Source: DATJIG01 sp050260515 (lineage in GTDB: Bacteria; Pseudomonadota; Alphaproteobacteria; SMXQ01). From it: a stretch of 64,000 nt of DNA. The notes under the pieces were generated by a model. The model made no database searches, was not told the DNA's origin, and saw nothing but the letters and a program-made list of their open reading frames with translations. Below, one piece after another: positions 62,020 to 64,000 of this stretch; position 1 is the stretch's first letter; every line of letters starts with the position of its first letter. Position numbers and translations under genes: made by a program. The DNA is taken from positions 1 through 64,000 of the forward strand of contig JBLNCI010000010.1 in assembly GCA_050260515.1 (NCBI GenBank). Reading direction: 5' to 3'.

Positions 62020-63804
62020 TCAGGCGACGACGCTGGACCCGCCCCGCGCGACCGGACGTTGCGGCGTCGCTTCTCCGCCGCCATCCCGGAACCGGATCTC
62101 TCCCCGATACTCCGTTCCCGACAGCGATTGCGCGAACACGGCCGCGATGTCCTGGCGCATGCCCGCGGGCAGCGCCCGCGCGCTACGCACGACGAGATCG
62201 AGATGTCGCTCACGGACTGTGCCGTCGAGCTGCAGCGCTCCGAGCGCGGACAACGTCGCCTCGACCATGAAGCGGTGGTCGCGCTCGCCCGGCTCGCCGC
62301 TCTGACGCCGCTTGTGGAACCGGAAGCGGACCTCGGATAGCCGGTCGCCATCGACCACCGGCACCGCGATGGTCTGCCAGCCGTCGGCGTCGACGGCGGC
62401 GGCACTGCGCGCCTGTGCGGCGACATCGCCGCCGAGACGCGCGATGAGCTCCTTCTTGTCCGCGGTGTCCGCAAGCTTCGACAGACGCGAACCCGGCCAG
62501 GCCTTTGCCGCTCCTCCGCTGCGGACGGCGGCGATGAAGGCCAGAAGCGCGGGCGCGAACGGCTGCCCGACCTTCGGTAGGAGCGAGTCGGCGGCCTCCG
62601 GCCACCGGGCGGCGAGGTCGCGGGCCGCCGACCAGTCGCGGGTTGTCTCGGCAGGCGCACGCATCGCGGCATCCGTCGGCTCTGCGGACGGCACGGCCCG
62701 CTCCGCTGTGGGCCGGGCGAGGACCTCGAAGGCAATCTGCGTCCCCTCGGGGAGCGATGCCGCAACGACGGGGATTCGCAGGCGACCGAGCGCCGTTGCG
62801 ACCTCGACGCCCGTTTTGTCCGCGGCGACCACCGTGCCCACCAGAACGACGGCGTCGCTCCCGGTCGGGGCGGGAGCCCGCAACGGCGCTGCTCCCGGTG
62901 CGCTCAACGGCGGGGCTTGCGCGAGAATGCGCACGCCTACCGTCTTCGCCGCCGCGGGGATCGCGGTGTTCCCGGAGGTGGCGGTATCCGTCGCGACCGA
63001 CTTCACCGTGCCCGACTCCGGCGCCGGACCGGAGGGCGTTGGCGCGCGCGAAGGGGCGGGCTGGGGTCCGTCGGCGTCGCTGCCGTTCGGGTCATGGGGT
63101 GTGCCCGCCTCGGCCACGCCGTCGGCGAGCAGGGCGGCGACGATCTCACGCGCGGGAGCAGGCAGCATATGGAGGGCCGATTCGATCTCCGCGGGCTGCG
63201 GCACGACTGGCAGCGGTTCCGCAGGCGCGGGGCCGTTCAGCGGGACCGCGGCCTCGGCAGCCTCCTTCACCAGCGCGCCCATGGCGATCACCTTGCGCAC
63301 GAGCGCGCCGATCGGATCCGCGCCGGCGGCGGGCTGCGGATCCGGCGGCCCGACGATGGTTGCGGTCAGCAGACGGCCGACGAGTTGCGACTGACCCGCA
63401 GGGTTTTGCGACGGCAGGGCGCTCTCGCGCGGCTGCGTCGCTACCGGAGTTGCCGCCGGGTTGGATGACAGCGCGCCGGCTGCCGGCGGATGCTGATCGA
63501 CCGAGACCACGGCGAGGCGCAGTTGCGCGCCGACCGACTGCACTTCGAGGACGACCTCGGCGCCGATCGGCAGCGCGAGATTCGTGTGGAGCTGGAGCAC
63601 GCCCTTGTCGGTCTTGAGCAGCACCACGCCGCGCGCGCGCTCGACGACGATCCCGGCGAGGACACTCCCGGCGGTGAGGTCGGCGAGCGCCGACGGCAGC
63701 GTCGCGAACGCCGCCGATGCGGTGGCGACGGTCCCGGCCGCGGGCGCGGCCGTGGCCGACGCGATCGGGGCGGCGCCTGTCAGCGCCTTGAGAATGTCGC
63801 TCAT
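62020..63804 (-). CDS. FliK-like flagellar hook-length control protein
   Basis: 594 residues, rich in Ala and Pro through the middle. The C-terminal about 150 residues, with VVDGDRLSEVRFRFHKRR and HLDLVVRSARALPAGMRQDI, resemble the folded end of FliK; the long disordered middle fits a molecular ruler. The N-terminal part (SVLAGIVVERARGVVLLKTD) has a beta-rich look. Overlaps the upstream MinD/FlhG-like gene by 4 bp. FliK sequences vary widely, so the call is moderate. Confidence 0.65.
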   Translation of the reverse strand: MSDILKALTGAAPIASATAAPAAGTVATASAAFATLPSALADLTAGSVLAGIVVERARGVVLLKTDKGVLQLHTNLALPIGAEVVLEVQSVGAQLRLAVVSVDQHPPAAGALSSNPAATPVATQPRESALPSQNPAGQSQLVGRLLTATIVGPPDPQPAAGADPIGALVRKVIAMGALVKEAAEAAVPLNGPAPAEPLPVVPQPAEIESALHMLPAPAREIVAALLADGVAEAGTPHDPNGSDADGPQPAPSRAPTPSGPAPESGTVKSVATDTATSGNTAIPAAAKTVGVRILAQAPPLSAPGAAPLRAPAPTGSDAVVLVGTVVAADKTGVEVATALGRLRIPVVAASLPEGTQIAFEVLARPTAERAVPSAEPTDAAMRAPAETTRDWSAARDLAARWPEAADSLLPKVGQPFAPALLAFIAAVRSGGAAKAWPGSRLSKLADTADKKELIARLGGDVAAQARSAAAVDADGWQTIAVPVVDGDRLSEVRFRFHKRRQSGEPGERDHRFMVEATLSALGALQLDGTVRERHLDLVVRSARALPAGMRQDIAAVFAQSLSGTEYRGEIRFRDGGGEATPQRPVARGGSSVVA

Positions 63805-64000
63805 CGCGCGTCCGCTTGCGCGTCGGCCAGGAGCTTGCGTGCGAGCGCCATCACGTCGGCCGCGGCATCGCAGGTGGGGTGACGGACAAGAAGAGGCGTC
63901 TGCGCGCGGATCGCCTCGGGGACCTTGGGATCGCGCCGAATGAGGCCGAGCAGCGGCGGCCGGAAGTCGAGAAAGGATTCGCAGGCCTTCGCAAGCGTGC
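63801..64000 (-). CDS. MinD/ParA-type ATPase, FlhG-like (C-terminal part)
   Basis: Partial; the gene continues past the right edge. The 66 visible codons end LLADAQADAR and include FLDFRPPLLGLIRRDPK then VPEAIRAQTPLLVRHPT, matching the C-terminal part of MinD-like FlhG/FleN proteins that control flagellar number and placement. Its stop overlaps the FliK-like start (ATGA), so both are in one operon. Confidence 0.7.
   Translation of the reverse strand, partial: TLAKACESFLDFRPPLLGLIRRDPKVPEAIRAQTPLLVRHPTCDAAADVMALARKLLADAQADAR

Overview
The window is 64 kb of gene-dense, very GC-rich DNA. It points to an alphaproteobacterium. The evidence is a CtrA/ChpT cell-cycle phosphorelay, a purC-purS-purQ-purL-bolA-grxD cluster, an F-ATPase zeta-type inhibitor protein, an sfsA-map-radC cluster, a class II DAHP synthase, and several TRAP and TTT (Bug-type) substrate-binding proteins. 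ctrA lying divergent to fliI-fliJ beside a che operon recalls Rhodospirillales-like genomes, but this placement is inference. I see no insertion sequence, prophage module, CRISPR array or rRNA operon. One tRNA gene, tRNA-Leu(TAA), is present.

Layout. 0.3-1.6 kb: a GH24-type lysozyme and a small exported protein that overlap. 1.8-11.3 kb: housekeeping genes on the plus strand: aroG-II, nadE, gltX, cysS, cimA, a TrmJ-like methyltransferase, and rpsD with a clear promoter and terminator. 11.4-20.6 kb: accessory metabolism, with a Bug protein, glyoxalase, cupins, a TAXI-like protein, GST, an alpha/beta hydrolase, a GT10 glycosyltransferase, a cysteine-cluster protein, and a divergent HxlR/flavoprotein pair with operator-like palindromes. 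20.8-24.0 kb: a TRAP transporter whose binding-protein gene converges on its permease genes. 24.1-28.8 kb: the pur-bolA-grxD operon. 28.9-38.6 kb: an amidohydrolase remnant, an NRDE protein, zeta protein, purB, mobA, a Nudix hydrolase, a HEQQH secreted protein, radC, map, sfsA and a GGDEF-EAL protein. 39-45.4 kb: tRNA-Leu and two TPR-glycosyltransferases with closely related N-terminal TPR arrays flanking a hydrolase pair. 45.5-50.8 kb: a second Bug protein, usp, a TerC-family protein, nadK, a LigB-type dioxygenase and moaA.

50.9-64 kb is a signalling and motility block. A PAS histidine kinase diverges from chpT. Then follow cheA (hybrid, with a receiver), cheW, cheY, cheB, cheR, then ctrA on the minus strand, fliI-fliJ, a FliK-like gene and the 3' end of a FlhG/MinD-like gene. 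TTAA-N7-TTAA CtrA-type boxes lie between ctrA and fliI, and a near match lies before cheA. This suggests that CtrA, fed through ChpT, controls its own gene, the flagellar export genes and the chemotaxis operon. The regulatory link is inferred from motif and position only.

The strongest candidates for something new are the TPR-glycosyltransferase/DUF6165 cassette, the CtrA-ChpT-Che-Fli hub, the Cys-containing HxlR switch, and a 9-bp-periodic TGTCCCA repeat. None is clearly an undescribed system on sequence alone.
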